Positions 38,501-50,298 of a stretch of 64,000 bases of DNA are shown here, in pieces (positions within the stretch are counted from its first letter, which is position 1; each line of letters opens with the position of its first letter). The notes under the pieces were generated by a model. It searched no databases and was not told where the DNA came from. It saw only the letters and a program-made list of their open reading frames with translations. The translations under genes and the position numbers were made by a program. Source of the DNA: Bursaphelenchus xylophilus (taxonomy: Eukaryota; Nematoda; Chromadorea; Rhabditida; Aphelenchoididae); contig CAJFCV020000003.1 of NCBI GenBank assembly GCA_904066235.2, forward strand, positions 8,494,001 to 8,558,000, read 5' to 3'.

Positions 38501-41500
38501 ATAACAACATCAAGAGGATGAACTGTCCATATTACTCATTATGAATGACCGACGATCGTTTGTTTTTATTTTTCCTTTCCCGCACTCAGTCTTTATTAAA
38601 AGCGATATTATACTGTGTGCTCCCATTCAATATCTTTGTTCATTATGACGACTCCCTCATAAGCTTTTAATTTCGACTCTAGTATTGTGGTTATAACGCC
38701 AGATATTTTTTAATAGTTCAAAGAGCCATGCACTTCCTTTTAGCTGTTACAGTAATCTTTCTCATTCTCGATTCATTCGTTAATGATTAATCCTCGACTG
38801 AGCAAGTTTGAAAAGCCTGTAGGCAAAACGTTTTCGGTGGGCGACATCTTCCACATGAATGCGGGTTTACGAAATTATTTTAAGTACTTTTTAACTTCTT
38901 CGCAATTAGAAAAAAACGGTAGTAAGCGTGGAGGTGGGTTTGCAAAATGGATATAAAATGTAACGTGGCGCGACGGCTATAAGTGGCTTCAAGTGTGGCT
39001 ACAATGATAACAAGTTTTGAACATAGGGAAAAGCCGTTTGCAAAGGTTCTTCAGTATCTTCTTTTAGGATAATCTACAGAAGAGCTACATTAGCTCTACA
39101 CATTTACAAAGATCATGAAATATGTCTGTGATATGTCTTTTGCATAGCTGGATCGATTATAGACCATAGAAACGTAGTGGAAAACGGTAGATGTTTTTTT
39201 TTCAAAATTTGTGCTGATATTGATGCCAAATATGCAGTGTTACGAAGAAAAAATACGGTTGCCTCCGAAGAGCAAACAGGCCCTTCGTGGTGCCAGGATT
39301 GACGGTGATTTTTTCGCATAACTTTCCAGGCGTTCGTTTTCTTCTATATGACGTGAATTCCCGCCATTCTAGGCCCTTCATGTCATTATTTAAATTCATG
39401 AGCCATGCTTCAATAACCATCTTGGTCTCGTAAATGTTGAGTGAACTAAAGTCTTCCTCTCAACATTCGTTGAAAAAGGTTGGCAGCGATTTTGCATGCC
39501 ACCCTATTTATGTATAGTAACTTATTGAAAGCATTTGTAATCTGGCATGTGAAGTTCCCTGTCGAGACGTATGCAGCACTTGAATTGAATTAGGTATAAG
39601 TGCGACTAACGTCATGTTTTTATATTTTCACTGTTTTATTTGGGTGATTCGTAAGATTTTTAGTGGATTAGAGGGCGACCAATGCAGTCGTAAGATTGTA
39701 GTAAATTTATGTCATTCTGAGATTACGAAATTAACTGAACTTAAGCATTATGTAGATCAGATTATAACTCGGAAGTGACTCTTGTTTTTCGAATGACTTC
39801 GCTGAACTTAAAAGTCGCTGTGATTGTTTGTCGGTCACAATCTGCTGCAGCAATTTTGTGGTAAAACACAGGGTCTATTAATACACTTCCTCAGCAATTT
39901 GTCTCATTTGATTTACCATAGTAGATTTTCTTGCACTTTGGTTTCCGTGAAATATGGAAACAATCTATGTCACGGATGTTTGCAGTGTATGTTTAAACAC
40001 CAGAAAACCTGGCTTGCAAGCAGTATGACCATTCGAATTTCTCTTGCAAAGGTTCAACGGCCGCTTTTTGTTGCAGGATATTACGCAAACTGCTCGTCAT
40101 TATAACAAAACGGCATTTACCGAGACTGTGAAGTTTATCGACCACCAGGATTTTAATCGGCGTAGTTATTATACTGTAAGCCTGAGCTACGGTCCTTACA
40201 GGTTCATCGTGCCCGTAAAAATGAAGATGGTTGAAATTATACGACTTTTTAATGTTGGAGTTGACAAATACATAGGTTGACAGAGAGACCCGGAACTTTG
40301 AATTTACTACATACATATAAGAAGTCATTATAGAGCAAAAGCGCTCCTCAGACTTTTGTAGTTTACCTTGCACTTTCAGTTTATATGAGCACTCCTGCAC
40401 GTAGATGTGCATTTTTCATGTGTTCATTTTGATGCTAACAACTCAAGGAGCACTGTTACCTTTGTGATGCCATCGTATAGCGTCTCTAATACAATGGACG
40501 TCCTTTGGCAAACCTCCTTACGTTCCTGCGGCAATTATGATTTCATCTTCTCATGCCTTGAAATCTGTAATCTGTAGTTGGCTTTGTCATACTGTATATC
40601 TAAATGCCTACATCAAAACGTTTCGATAGTGAGCAATTTCGGAGGTCCCAAGAGCTAACTATCACAACGTTTTTTCACGGAATTCTGGTCGCGTCACGCC
40701 ACGAAAACAAATGTTTGGCGTACTGTTAAATAATGTTTTTTGGCTTCTTCGAGAAATTACAAAAATTGTAATTTAGCCCAGTATTGAACAAAATCTTGAC
40801 AGAAAAAAGCTATAGACCCTATCAGTGAATTTTTCTTGTTATAGTAGGTCTGGTTTGTCTTTCAAAAACACCATGCTTGATGAGTTTGATAATTAAAATA
40901 TCTCTAGTTGCGGAATGCCAAGGATTTTGTCATTTTGCGAAAAGCCCGGGCAACGATTTCAATCATTATAATAGCAGGAAAGATGTCTCAATAAGTCGAG
41001 TTTCGAGCCAGAAAAAGTTCTGAAACTTTGCATGATGATTGAGAATGATGTTGTAGTGCTGATCGACCATTTTTGTAGGATTCGTGACTAAACGTCGCCC
41101 GCTAGGCGATTGCAAAGTTCTCAATTTTGGGAAGTTTGAAGTCGAATATCTCAAAGACTGAATAACACATACAAATTTCTGAACCTCTAACAGAGAGATA
41201 ACTGTCTACTCTTTCCAATTCACCATTTATCAAGTCGCTCAATTTTGGATGACCGGGTGAAAATATCGTATCTTTAAGACCACCTTTTTGGAGCGAAGTG
41301 TCACAAAAATTCGATCGATAATGGCGCAATTTTAGCTCGACTTCCGCTTTTCTAGTAGAGTCTAAACGTTGTGTATAGCACAAAGTGAACCTCAATACAT
41401 ACAAACGCTTTTAACAAATGAACCTGTCCTTTACGATTTGTTCGTTGTACAGGGGATTTCATCTTCATCTCCATTCTAGGCTATACGGTGTCCAAAGCTC

Positions 41501-42526
41501 GTTTTTATAGCTAAATTTTGTTTAACAACTCAGATTTGACAAAAACAACGACCAATGTCAGTAAAATGGAATTATGGTAGCAATATATTTAATAATAATT
41601 TGGTTACAAATATTTTTTGCGTCAGAACCCATGAAAAACAGCCTCTGTTGTTTTCTGGAAACCCTGTACACAGTTATGTTATACTTTGAACTCTCTTCAT
41701 TTCCTTTTTTTTTTAGCTTCAGTCCAAGTGTCCTCGGCATTCCCCCATACATATTTACCTGTTTATCCTCCCATTTTCGGATATTTTTTGTGGTTTTTTG
41801 CTCCAGTTGTAATCCTCGGAAAAGAATTTGAACGCCCCAAATGGCCACGCCCATTTTTGCCTCATTCCCCCAGAGGCTCAGCCCCTTCTTTGCATGGGAA
41901 ATATGCATTTATACATCTGGGAAGTTACTACAGTCTAGCTGAGAGACATCAGTTTGAGGTGCTGGAGATAGTTCGGAGATAGTGGGCTACTGTAACATGA
42001 CACTTGGGTTTAGTGATAAGAAAACGGAGGTTTTTCAATTTTGTTACAGTAACCACTTATATTGTGAGATTCTTGACTGTCTTATAGCGTTATTATAACT
42101 CTATTTTTCTTGATAACTGTTTACTTTTGCGCTATATCTGCCAATTTTGAATGTTCTTAACATTTTAATATGTCATCCTTGCTGTATAATTTCCATGTTT
42201 ACTCCTGCAGATACCTAGAAATTATTTAGATTTGATACAAAAACCCCCTCTAATGACAAGTTACTTCCAAATTATGGCCGTTCGCCATGTGAGGGTGGTG
42301 AGAGTACCTTCTAATTATTTTTATTGCCCAGTAATTTGGCCATAATAGCCATTGCATTTCAGCTTATCATAAGGGTTGTCTGTGTGTCTTGTTTTTGATA
42401 GTAAAATACGTTGAGTCATATTTTGTCCGAAACATTTTGAAAAAATATTAACGTTTTATTCAAATTTTCCCCCAAAATAACCTTAAATCTGTTGCAGGTT
42501 AAGCCATCATATCACACACTTCGAAT
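32599..42526. other. Gene-poor stretch of ~10 kb
   Basis: I find no supported gene. The longest frames are a 139-codon minus frame at 39993-40412 overlapping plus frames at 39824-40280, and a 116-codon minus frame at 41558-41908. None has a signal peptide, domain or consistent splice partners. The 41640-41676 segment ends in TTTCTGGAAACCCTGTAC, resembling the outer end of the inverted-repeat element at 45479-46341. A short inverted pair CTGTAACA...TGTTACAG flanks about 60 bp near 41990-42050. Confidence 0.55.
41640..41676. mobile_element. Solo transposon-end-like sequence
   Basis: Read on the minus strand this starts GTACAGGGTTTCCAGAAAAC, close to the TACAGGGTGTCCAGAGAAA terminus of the 45479-46341 element. 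The partner end is unclear (GTACAGGGGATTTC near 41449 is a weak candidate). It is likely a decayed relative. Confidence 0.35.
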
Positions 42527-43234
42527 ATGTGTCAACCCGGTACCAGCGCCTCCTCCGAGCCAAACTGCACCCCTCTAAAGTCATCGTCACAGTCTCAAAT
42601 CCTCCTCCGACCATCTGCAACAAGACTGGTCTTTGCCTACTTCTTCCTTTTCTCGTTGTGTCTACAGTCCGTCAGTGGCTCCGTCCTTTGTCGGCAGGGT
42701 CAGGGATGTGAGACGGTATCGGAGGAAGACCTGAAACTGGTCATCCCGCTCTCCACTTTCAAAACAAAACGAAACTTTGGAGTTTTGTGTAAGTTTCAGC
42801 ATATTGCACTTTGAGTTAAGCGTAAAAACACCTGCGGAGGGTTACTGTAGATGCGGAAACATTTTTGAGCAGCTGATTTTCTTATGGAACGCTAAATTTT
42901 GATTTACGTAATGCCTTAAGGGAAATAATATTTGATTAGAATTCGGGGGTTCAAGCAAGTTTGTGTGGGCATAAGTAAAAGTAGATTTTGATCCGTGCCA
43001 AAAATAAATGTCTAGACTTGAGGAACTTTCTTACCTTACCAACTCAATTGGGTTCAAAATATCTACACCACTTGATGAAAGATTAAAATTCCTTAATTAT
43101 ACTTGCATATCTTACCAGTTTCTTTTTCAGCCACTCAAAACCGCCGGTCCCTCCACCCTTGCCGATGGAAGCTCTGCGGCGCCTTCGGCTCTTATCAGCC
43201 CTTCGCCAACGCCATGAGGAAGTTCCGTCGTTAA
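42527..43234 (+). CDS. Small secreted precursor, candidate neuropeptide or peptide hormone
   Basis: Two exons (42527-42788 and 43131-43234), phase 1, encode 121 residues. A TCTGTTGCAG acceptor tract lies 32 bp before the ATG. The N-terminus has a Ser/Pro-rich lead of about 33 residues, then a hydrophobic signal sequence (RLVFAYFFLFSLCLQSVSGS). The remainder is short with basic processing sites: a Lys-Arg before NFGVLCSTQN, an Arg-Arg before SLHPCRWKLCGAFG, and a terminal RKFRR. The predicted mature peptide of about 23 residues therefore carries a CxxxxC ring (CRWKLC). Two further cysteines lie near the new N-terminus (VLCRQGQGC). The layout matches peptide-hormone precursors. The CRWKLC ring is loosely reminiscent of the CHFKIC ring of arthropod CNMamide, but homology is unproven. 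I do not recognise a specific nematode gene. Confidence 0.68.
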
Positions 43235-43695
43235 CTTTGACATCTCTCAAGCCGCCCCCCCAAAACGTGTCTTATCCGCCTTCGTATCTATTTTCGCAAA
43301 GTGCCAATACTTGATTGTAAACATATATAATTTTTAATTTATTTCATTGCTTCGAAAAGTGCCAGCGCCATGTATGTAATTATTATTGAGATTGTTTGAG
43401 GAGTAGGTCTTCTTCTAGGTTTTGTTTTAATTTTTAGGGGATTTCGAGGGTGTAAAAGTGTAATTGGTCCAGATTAACCTTGTTCCCATGCTTTGTGTCT
43501 TGCGTAATGTGGAAATGTTGTTAGATCTTGTCTATTTACACCTTGTAAGGACTTCAACGTCCATAATGGTATCTTGTGAAGCCATTTACAAGATATTATT
43601 ACCTTGGTTTTGACAGTGTACTACTCTTTATCCCCTCAAAACTCCACGCTTTGTTACAATTTGATAATTTATTGTAATACATAAGTAAAGTTGAC

Positions 43696-43701
43696 AATAA
43701 A
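43696..43701 (+). terminator. Candidate polyadenylation signal, peptide-precursor gene
   Basis: AATAAA lies about 460 bp after the stop codon, in T-rich surroundings. The distance is long, so an earlier variant signal may be used. Confidence 0.4.
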
Positions 43702-44208
43702 AATGTTACCATTTCAATTCGAGTTGCATATTCTTCCACCAAATTTCAAAATCTTCTTAGATGTTGTGTTCAAGGTTATTCTTTACGTTTTTACATCTCA
43801 AGATGTAACCTCACATTTTTAGATGTAAATGTTAAAGTATAAAATTATCTTATTCTAGACCCTTCAACAAGTGTGGAAGTTCAGTTATATCGTAAAATTG
43901 TTCCCACTTTTCACGCCGGCGCTTCATTACACCCAAAATTAAATATAGAAATTTTACAGGAATAAGTCTTGTTGTAGGATGCACTGTTTTGCTTTTAAAC
44001 CTTGTGAAACAAACAATTGTAGCGGCCTTTAGTGTAATAGTTTATCGCATGTTGCAATAAAAAAATACGGAGGCAACGTGATAAATATATTATTATTTAG
44101 AAGAGAGTAGTAAAAAATTACGTTCTTTCCAAACTTTGTACTTGTGTGCAATATCCGACAATAAATTTACGTTATTTTAGAGTGCGCTGTCTTCTCCGCC
44201 TCTTCTTA

Positions 44209-44617
44209 TAGGGGAAGTACTCCAAGTGCGACGCTCAGATTTTGATGAAACTTGGCACAAATTTAGCACATTTTTTTCTAAGATATATGCGAGAATCCTA
44301 GCTCGCGCTTTGCAGAAACAACCGAGATTTTTAGATCGAAAGACGGCGAAAATTTAGGGCTTTTTGTCGAATTTCGGCACAAAAAGTTTCTTGCCTATTT
44401 TAACTGTAAAGGATAATGTTTCTACAAAAAATCAAAATTTTCCGCACGAAACTGCCAAAGTTATGACCAAAAAGCGCTTTTCTCTCTGACCCCTCTCCAC
44501 GTTTAGCGTGCTCTCTCGGCGGCAAAAATCGTTCGATATATCGGCGGCACCCGCAAAGCGCAAGGTAAAATTTTCAGGAATTTATATTTAGTCCATGCCC
44601 GACGTGTACTTCCCCTG
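44209..44617. mobile_element. MITE, TWA-type target site (PIF/Harbinger-like)
   Basis: The ends are (T/C)AGGGGAAGTAC in inverted orientation, flanked on both sides by TTA (44206-44208 and 44618-44620). A 3-bp TTA/TAA target duplication is characteristic of PIF/Harbinger elements. The roughly 410-bp interior lacks coding capacity and contains CTAGCTCGCGCTTTGCAGA, a motif recurring in variant form elsewhere in the window. Confidence 0.6.
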
Positions 44618-45478
44618 TTAGATCGAGAGTGGGTGCTTACTTCAATAGTTTCTACAGAACGCAAACTAGAAACATATGCACCATGTTCTGGTTAACTAGT
44701 ATATGTAGCCATATTTTTTTAATATTTCAGATTTTTTCTATTTCCTCAACTTCCGGTATCCATCATACTCTACTCGATACGCCTTACTCATGTTTTGCAG
44801 ACATGGAATTCACTCATTTACCTACAAATAGCCTCATAAATTCGGCGTGTAATAATCATCACTTACGGCTGCTCTTTTGTTCGTCCTCCCCACGCACTTT
44901 TTGAATACGTCCTAAATTCAACAGTCCATCCAAGCTCTGCTTACATTGGCCATCAAAAATCGAGCACTCTTTTCTGTTTCGGTATATGTTAAGAACACAG
45001 AAAGATGTAATTCAAGCCTCACATCATCCAGATTTGATGTCGAAATTGTAATCATAAACGCGCTTTTTAACAATTGGATTTAATGGACCTTTATTTTGAG
45101 ATGCCTCTTGTATTGTAATACAATATATTTGTTCCACTTATTAGATCACATTGTTTACGTCAAAAAACAGTGTGACCAGGTGGGGAGCTTCAGTGCAAAA
45201 AAAAGTTTAACACAGAACATACATTTTAATGTCGGGTAAATTGCGAAAAATTAGATTTGCTTTGAAAAACATGTATTGAATCGATTCTCTGGATTGGAAA
45301 CTAACAGAGGGTAAAGATTGTACAGCTAAGAAGAAAACATAATGGTACAATGTTCTGCAAAGTCCCAAATGACAATCAAATTAAAGCTGTGTTGACTTAG
45401 CGGTCGTTTACTTAATTGCCTTAGAACCTCTCAGCTAGCTCCTACCAATTTTTTAGAGCTAACTTTTTTAATGCTATG

Positions 45479-46341
45479 TAAATACAGGGTGTCCAGAGAA
45501 ATTCCGCGGAAAGTGTTTGCCGATTTCTCGGCGCTCAGGCAAGATATCCAAAAAATTCTTTTTGCATTAGAAAGAAGACTATGGGCGGTTTTTTTTCTAA
45601 AAAAGTTTTTTTGTCCGCCGACGCGGAGCATACTGTATTCGGCGGAGACTTTTGGTAGCTTTTTTGGTCATCACACCAATCTTAAAAGCTGCAGTACGAT
45701 TTCTGAAGGTTAAAAAGAGAATGTTATCTTATTTTTATGTTTACCAAACGTTCGGCAATGGAATGGCGAGCTTTCCGTATCGGCGGAGGCCACAACTCAG
45801 CTTTGGATAGGAGATGTCCCAAACATTATGTGGCTAGCATTCTTTGCTGATCCCATATGCCCTCCAAAATTTTGTCGCCAAGCCTTGGCAGCAGCTTAGC
45901 CATCAGTAAACGACTTGGCGTACCAGAAAACAACAAAATATTTTTTGTTTGAACTTCTCTTTGCCCCGCTGTTTCAAACCTTCGCACGATGCGGTCGGAC
46001 TTTAATGCTGTTGACGCAACTACACAGTGCGGTGCAGTCGCTAAATGCGATTGCATAGCGTTGTCGTCGGTCCCCTGATCCTCTGTGGAAAAAACTGAAG
46101 GCTTCCCGATAGTTTCAGGATCACAGTAAAGCGCTTAAGATTGGTGTGATGACCAAAAAAGCTACCAAAAGTCTCCGCCGAATACAGTATGTTCCGCGTC
46201 GGCGGACAAAAAAACTTTTTTAGACAAAAAACCGCCCATAGTCTTCTTTTTAATGCAAAAAGAAGTTTTGGGATATCTTGCCTAATCGCCGAGAAATCGG
46301 CAAACACTTTCCGCGGAATTTCTCTGGACACCCTGTATTTA
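45479..46341. mobile_element. Inverted-repeat element with ~207-bp arms
   Basis: The left arm (45479-about 45686) and right arm (about 46134-46341) are inverted copies. The outer ends read TAAATACAGGGTGTCCAGAG, followed by AAATTCCGCGG. Blocks such as CGGCGGAGACTTTTGGTAGC occur in both arms. The central 450 bp holds a minus-strand frame of 76 codons (46056-45826) with no recognised transposase motif. The identity of both flanks through TAAATA prevents a firm target-site call; TA would fit. It is a non-autonomous DNA transposon or foldback element. Confidence 0.8.
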
Positions 46342-46404
46342 GAGACCATAAGCAACCACAACCGGTTACATTTATACAAAAGTTGCTTAAATTTGTCAAA
46401 AATC

Positions 46405-46657
46405 ATATAGTGGCGGACCTGATCCAGGGGCAAAAAATTTACCATTTTAAATCCGGAAAGTATCAAAAAGATGTGGCAAAATACCTCCCTCTCCAAACAA
46501 AAAAAACTCCGTTTTTACATGACCTTTTTGCGAGGGAAAGGGTCCTTCAAAACGGAGTTTTTTTTGTTGAAGAGGGAGGCATTTTGCTACATTTTTTGAT
46601 ATTTTCCACATGCAAAATGGTACGATTTTTGCCACCGGATCAGTCCGTCACTGTACG
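46405..46657. mobile_element. Near-perfect palindromic MITE, TA target site
   Basis: The whole element is a hairpin with arms of about 115 bp. The outer ends are (T/C)AGTG(G/A)CGGA and the arms include TATCAAAAAGATGTGGCAAA and CAAAAAAAACTCCGTTTT with their complements. Only about 35 bp form the loop. TA flanks both ends, and a CAGTG start with TA duplication is typical of Tc1/mariner-derived MITEs. It lies only 63 bp from the preceding inverted-repeat element. Confidence 0.75.
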
Positions 46658-49600
46658 TAAATAAAAGCCACATTTCCTTCCTTTACTTGGATCCTTTTTA
46701 ATCAATGTCAACATGTTATTTTTTGTACAGCTTGCCATCTCTTAACATCCAAATGTTGCGTTAAACCGCCCAAAAGAACCCCTCAAAATATCACAATTCC
46801 TTTTATTAAACTCTGCTCAACATCCGTTGAGCTACTTTACAATATTTGTTTATTAAAACTGCACAAAACCACCGCAATCTCTCATGAGCTCAAGTTTTTG
46901 CTTTCATGCCAATTCCGACCCGCAAATGTCACAAAAACAGTTATGGGGGTGGTCGCGTGTCGCCAGCAGGACTGTTTACCAATAGATTTTGAATGTAAAA
47001 ATGGATTTTCATCAAACGAAATTACAAGTAGCCCTGGAGAATTGGGCAATTTGATTTATAATTCGCCGAAAACATGGTGTTATGTCTGCCAATGCGGACA
47101 TGACTAATTCAGTCGAGTTGTTTGATGTATCACAACAATTTAAGGTTAATTAAGGCTAAAAGAAGTGGAATATCTTGGTAATGATGAGGTAAAATATGGC
47201 GGAAGACAGTCTGAAACAAATTCTGATTCATTCCGAGTATTGCGTACTTGGTTATCCATATTTAAAATAATTGCATTGAATGGCAGACAAAACTTGTAAA
47301 TTTTGACGTAAAATGAACCTTAGGGCCTTTTCAAGTTCATAATCTTCGAACATGGCCAGCAAATAGCTGATGATTGCGAACGAATTACGGAAAAGTCAAA
47401 AGAATACTTAAAATACGGTAATAGCATTTAACTTCGGCTAAACTACCTATAGAGCGTAAAAACTTTTCGAAATGACACTTTATCCCTTGCATCATAAAGA
47501 CGCACCCCTTTCAATGAATTTGGCCTTCGTCATTTGGCCTAGGAATTTGTATATTTTAAATCCCATGTTCGGATTTAGTCTTTGGCTGCAGAGCTTTTTA
47601 GAGGCTTATGCTATTCGTGACGGACGTTTTGGTAAAGTTCTTGGGAGTAGTCGTTAGAAAAGGTGTTCGAGGATGAACGGACGGTGGATTTGCAAATACG
47701 TCTTGAGTTTTTGAGTCAGAGCTGAGTCAAATCTAAACAGAACTTCAAGGCATAGCCGAGAATAGTTTATTAAAATACGAGGTTCTATAAACAGTACTAT
47801 GATTGTTTCCGCGGTGAGCGCTTGTCTTTGGCATTAACAAAAACTTGTGATTTTTCGAGAAAATATATTTTTTCCGTTGAAGAAAAATTCCCGTGTGTCT
47901 TGGCGAGAAAACAATCAACAAATTTATTATAGGTTCACGCTGAACCTTGCACTTTTTACTACCGTACTGATATATCTTTTGCAAGCTGTGAAAATGTGCA
48001 ATAACTAAACCTTATAAAAAATTTTGTTTCCCAGAATAATCGCCCCCATCCCCGTTTTAGCCCAATTAATTATGGCTATCCTCGTTTAGGAAGGATGTAA
48101 TCAGTCGCGTCTATCAATTTAGATCCCAGACCTACTGAACATTGATACAATTAGCTTCTTAGGGACCTTGAGAACAAAGACTAGAAATAAAAATCGCGTT
48201 ATTAAATGGTGGGAGAGATTTACCGGCCGTTACATGTGGCTGTAATTACCGTAGTAATTGGAAAATTAAGGAGCCTGGTAAAAAAGGAAATTGTAATTTA
48301 AGATTTCTCTATTATACATTCAGGATAAAAAAAGAGAGAACAGGAAATAACCAGAGAAAATTTGTAAATCTTTGCTGAAATTTTTGCGTTCCAGTGGATA
48401 AAAAATGTCTATTACAAGTAAAGAAATCAAATCCTTTTTTGTCTGGAGGAAACAGTGGATCTGCTCATCTATCAGGATGAGGGCGTGATTTCCGAAAAGA
48501 CTTGCATTTTACGGAAGTCGTTAGAGATAATGGATCACGGAAATGGGGGCTGATTGTAGGTATACTATAATCATCTTCTGGCCTAAACTGAAAAAAGGAC
48601 AAGTCCATGGCTTTGCAGATCTCGCTGCAATACGATCGGATGACTTTCTACGTCCTATGCGCAAGAATTCATAAGAATTTTGGCCTTGGATTGCCGGACC
48701 TTTCGAGAATTTACTGACAAATATCATTCGAAATTTGAGACTTTTCGAATCCAAGTAAATCTATGCAAAAGATAAATTATTCCCCAAAAATAATTATCAA
48801 GACAAGCTTCATTTAAATTCTATTATATTTTGGGTTTTCATGGGTTTCAACGAGAGCGCAATTAGCAATTTAGTTAGTGAAAAAAATCTTGTGACTTTAG
48901 AGTGCAATATAACATGGCCATCGGCTTCAATGGCCTTCCTACAATCCTCAACCATCCCCCATTTCGGTATTCAATCTTCAATCATCCCCTATTGCTTCTC
49001 ACGTCTTTCCGTAAAACACAAGTCTTATCCGGAATCACACCCTCGTTTCCTTCAAAAATACAGGATCATGTCTAATGCATCCCCTCTTTCAAATCTTTTT
49101 CGTCTTTGTTCCGTGACATCAAAACAAGCGGATTAACAATTTCGGTTACTATTTATACTCTAAATGGATAATAGTCTGAGGTTAGGAAGCCTTATAGAGT
49201 ACCGTATGTTTGACTTGTTTACTACGTACTTCACAAATTGTTAGGTTCTATTTTAGTCTCTCAAATATTGGATTGATAACTACTAATTAATACGCGAGGA
49301 AATACATTTTTTTTTGCTTAAACTAGTAATGAAGAGATGGTAAAGGATCCAGAAACAAATTGAAATCAATAAAGTGCAATTTACTCTGCTATATTATAGC
49401 TAATTACATATTAAAATTACCCTGAAATTGGCCGCTTTTGCGACTTATAAGTGCTTGTTAGCAAGTATAATATAAAATCTGCAGCTGCGAATCTATTTAA
49501 ATGTTAATCCCAAATTTGGTAGCAATTTACTTTGCGTTGTAATCTGTAACGGAAGAGCGGACGGGAAATCCACATGGCCATGAAACCCTCGGCCAAGAAA

Positions 49601-50194
49601 ATTGGAATTAAGAAACTGCCATGGTTAAAATAAATCGTAATTTGTCTGGTCAAGAAACATAGATTTGGTCGCTTGCCCAAGCCAGGGGCTCACAGTATCC
49701 TAATTTGGATTAAAAGTGTATACATATTGTTCTAGAGAATGCCAAGGTCCAGCATTACCTTCCCTTAAAATAGTTTGGACCCAGATTATTGGATATCATG
49801 TGCGTTACGGGAATCGTAGTTGAACTATGACCGGTATTATCCTTAAGAAGTCAACGACCAAGGGGAAAAGATGATGGCAGTATTTGCTTTGGTATTTAGG
49901 AATTCGTTTCGCAAACAAAGTAGAAAAAAATGGCAGACTTGGTGGTTTTGGTAGAACAAGGGCATGACAGAGACAAGGCTAAAAATTTTTAAGGGCAAAC
50001 CCATAAAAAATGTCTAATTTTGCAAAAGTTTGGGAAGAAAAATCACGGTTGTTTCTGCAAAACGCAACCTTGGAATTAAAAAAAATTATCCAATGTTTGT
50101 GCCAAGTTTTATATTAACCCTTTTCAAGTTATTTTTACTGATGCAAGCATCGCTGGATCCTTTGGGCCCCAAATTGCAACATTTATGTCATCAT

Positions 50195-50200
50195 TTTATT
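50195..50200 (-). terminator. Polyadenylation signal, vWA-domain gene
   Basis: AATAAA on the minus strand lies about 100 bp beyond the stop codon at 50299-50301. Confidence 0.5.
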
Positions 50201-50298
50201 ACAAATTGAAAAATGATATGTAAACTTTGACAAACTAAAACGTCAGCACATATATCTTTCTATTTATATACTACAAACGCACTGAGATCGTCGGGGAA

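Larger units (their letters stand above)
43235..50194. other. Gene-poor stretch with a cluster of inverted-repeat elements
   Basis: No supported gene lies in these 7 kb. Three structured elements are listed separately (44209-44617, 45479-46341, 46405-46657). A 70-codon frame at 46898-47107 has several cysteines but no signal peptide or splice context. The rest (47.1-50.2 kb) is AT-rich with only short frames. Confidence 0.55.

Noticed and set aside
39993..40412. 139-codon minus frame overlapping plus frames at 39824-40280
   Set aside because: Both strands are open over the same stretch, with no recognisable motif, signal peptide or splice partners. A chance long frame or decayed repeat is more likely.
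41686..41982. 98-codon plus frame after a T-run acceptor, ending HLGSYYSLAERHQFEVLE
   Set aside because: The codons include phrases such as TGGCCACGCCCATTTTTG common in nematode non-coding DNA, and no upstream exon or conserved motif could be found.
46898..47107. 70-codon Cys-containing frame (ends WCYVCQCGHD)
   Set aside because: The cysteine pattern is suggestive of a small domain, but there is no signal peptide or partner exon. Kept only as a note in the gene-poor region.
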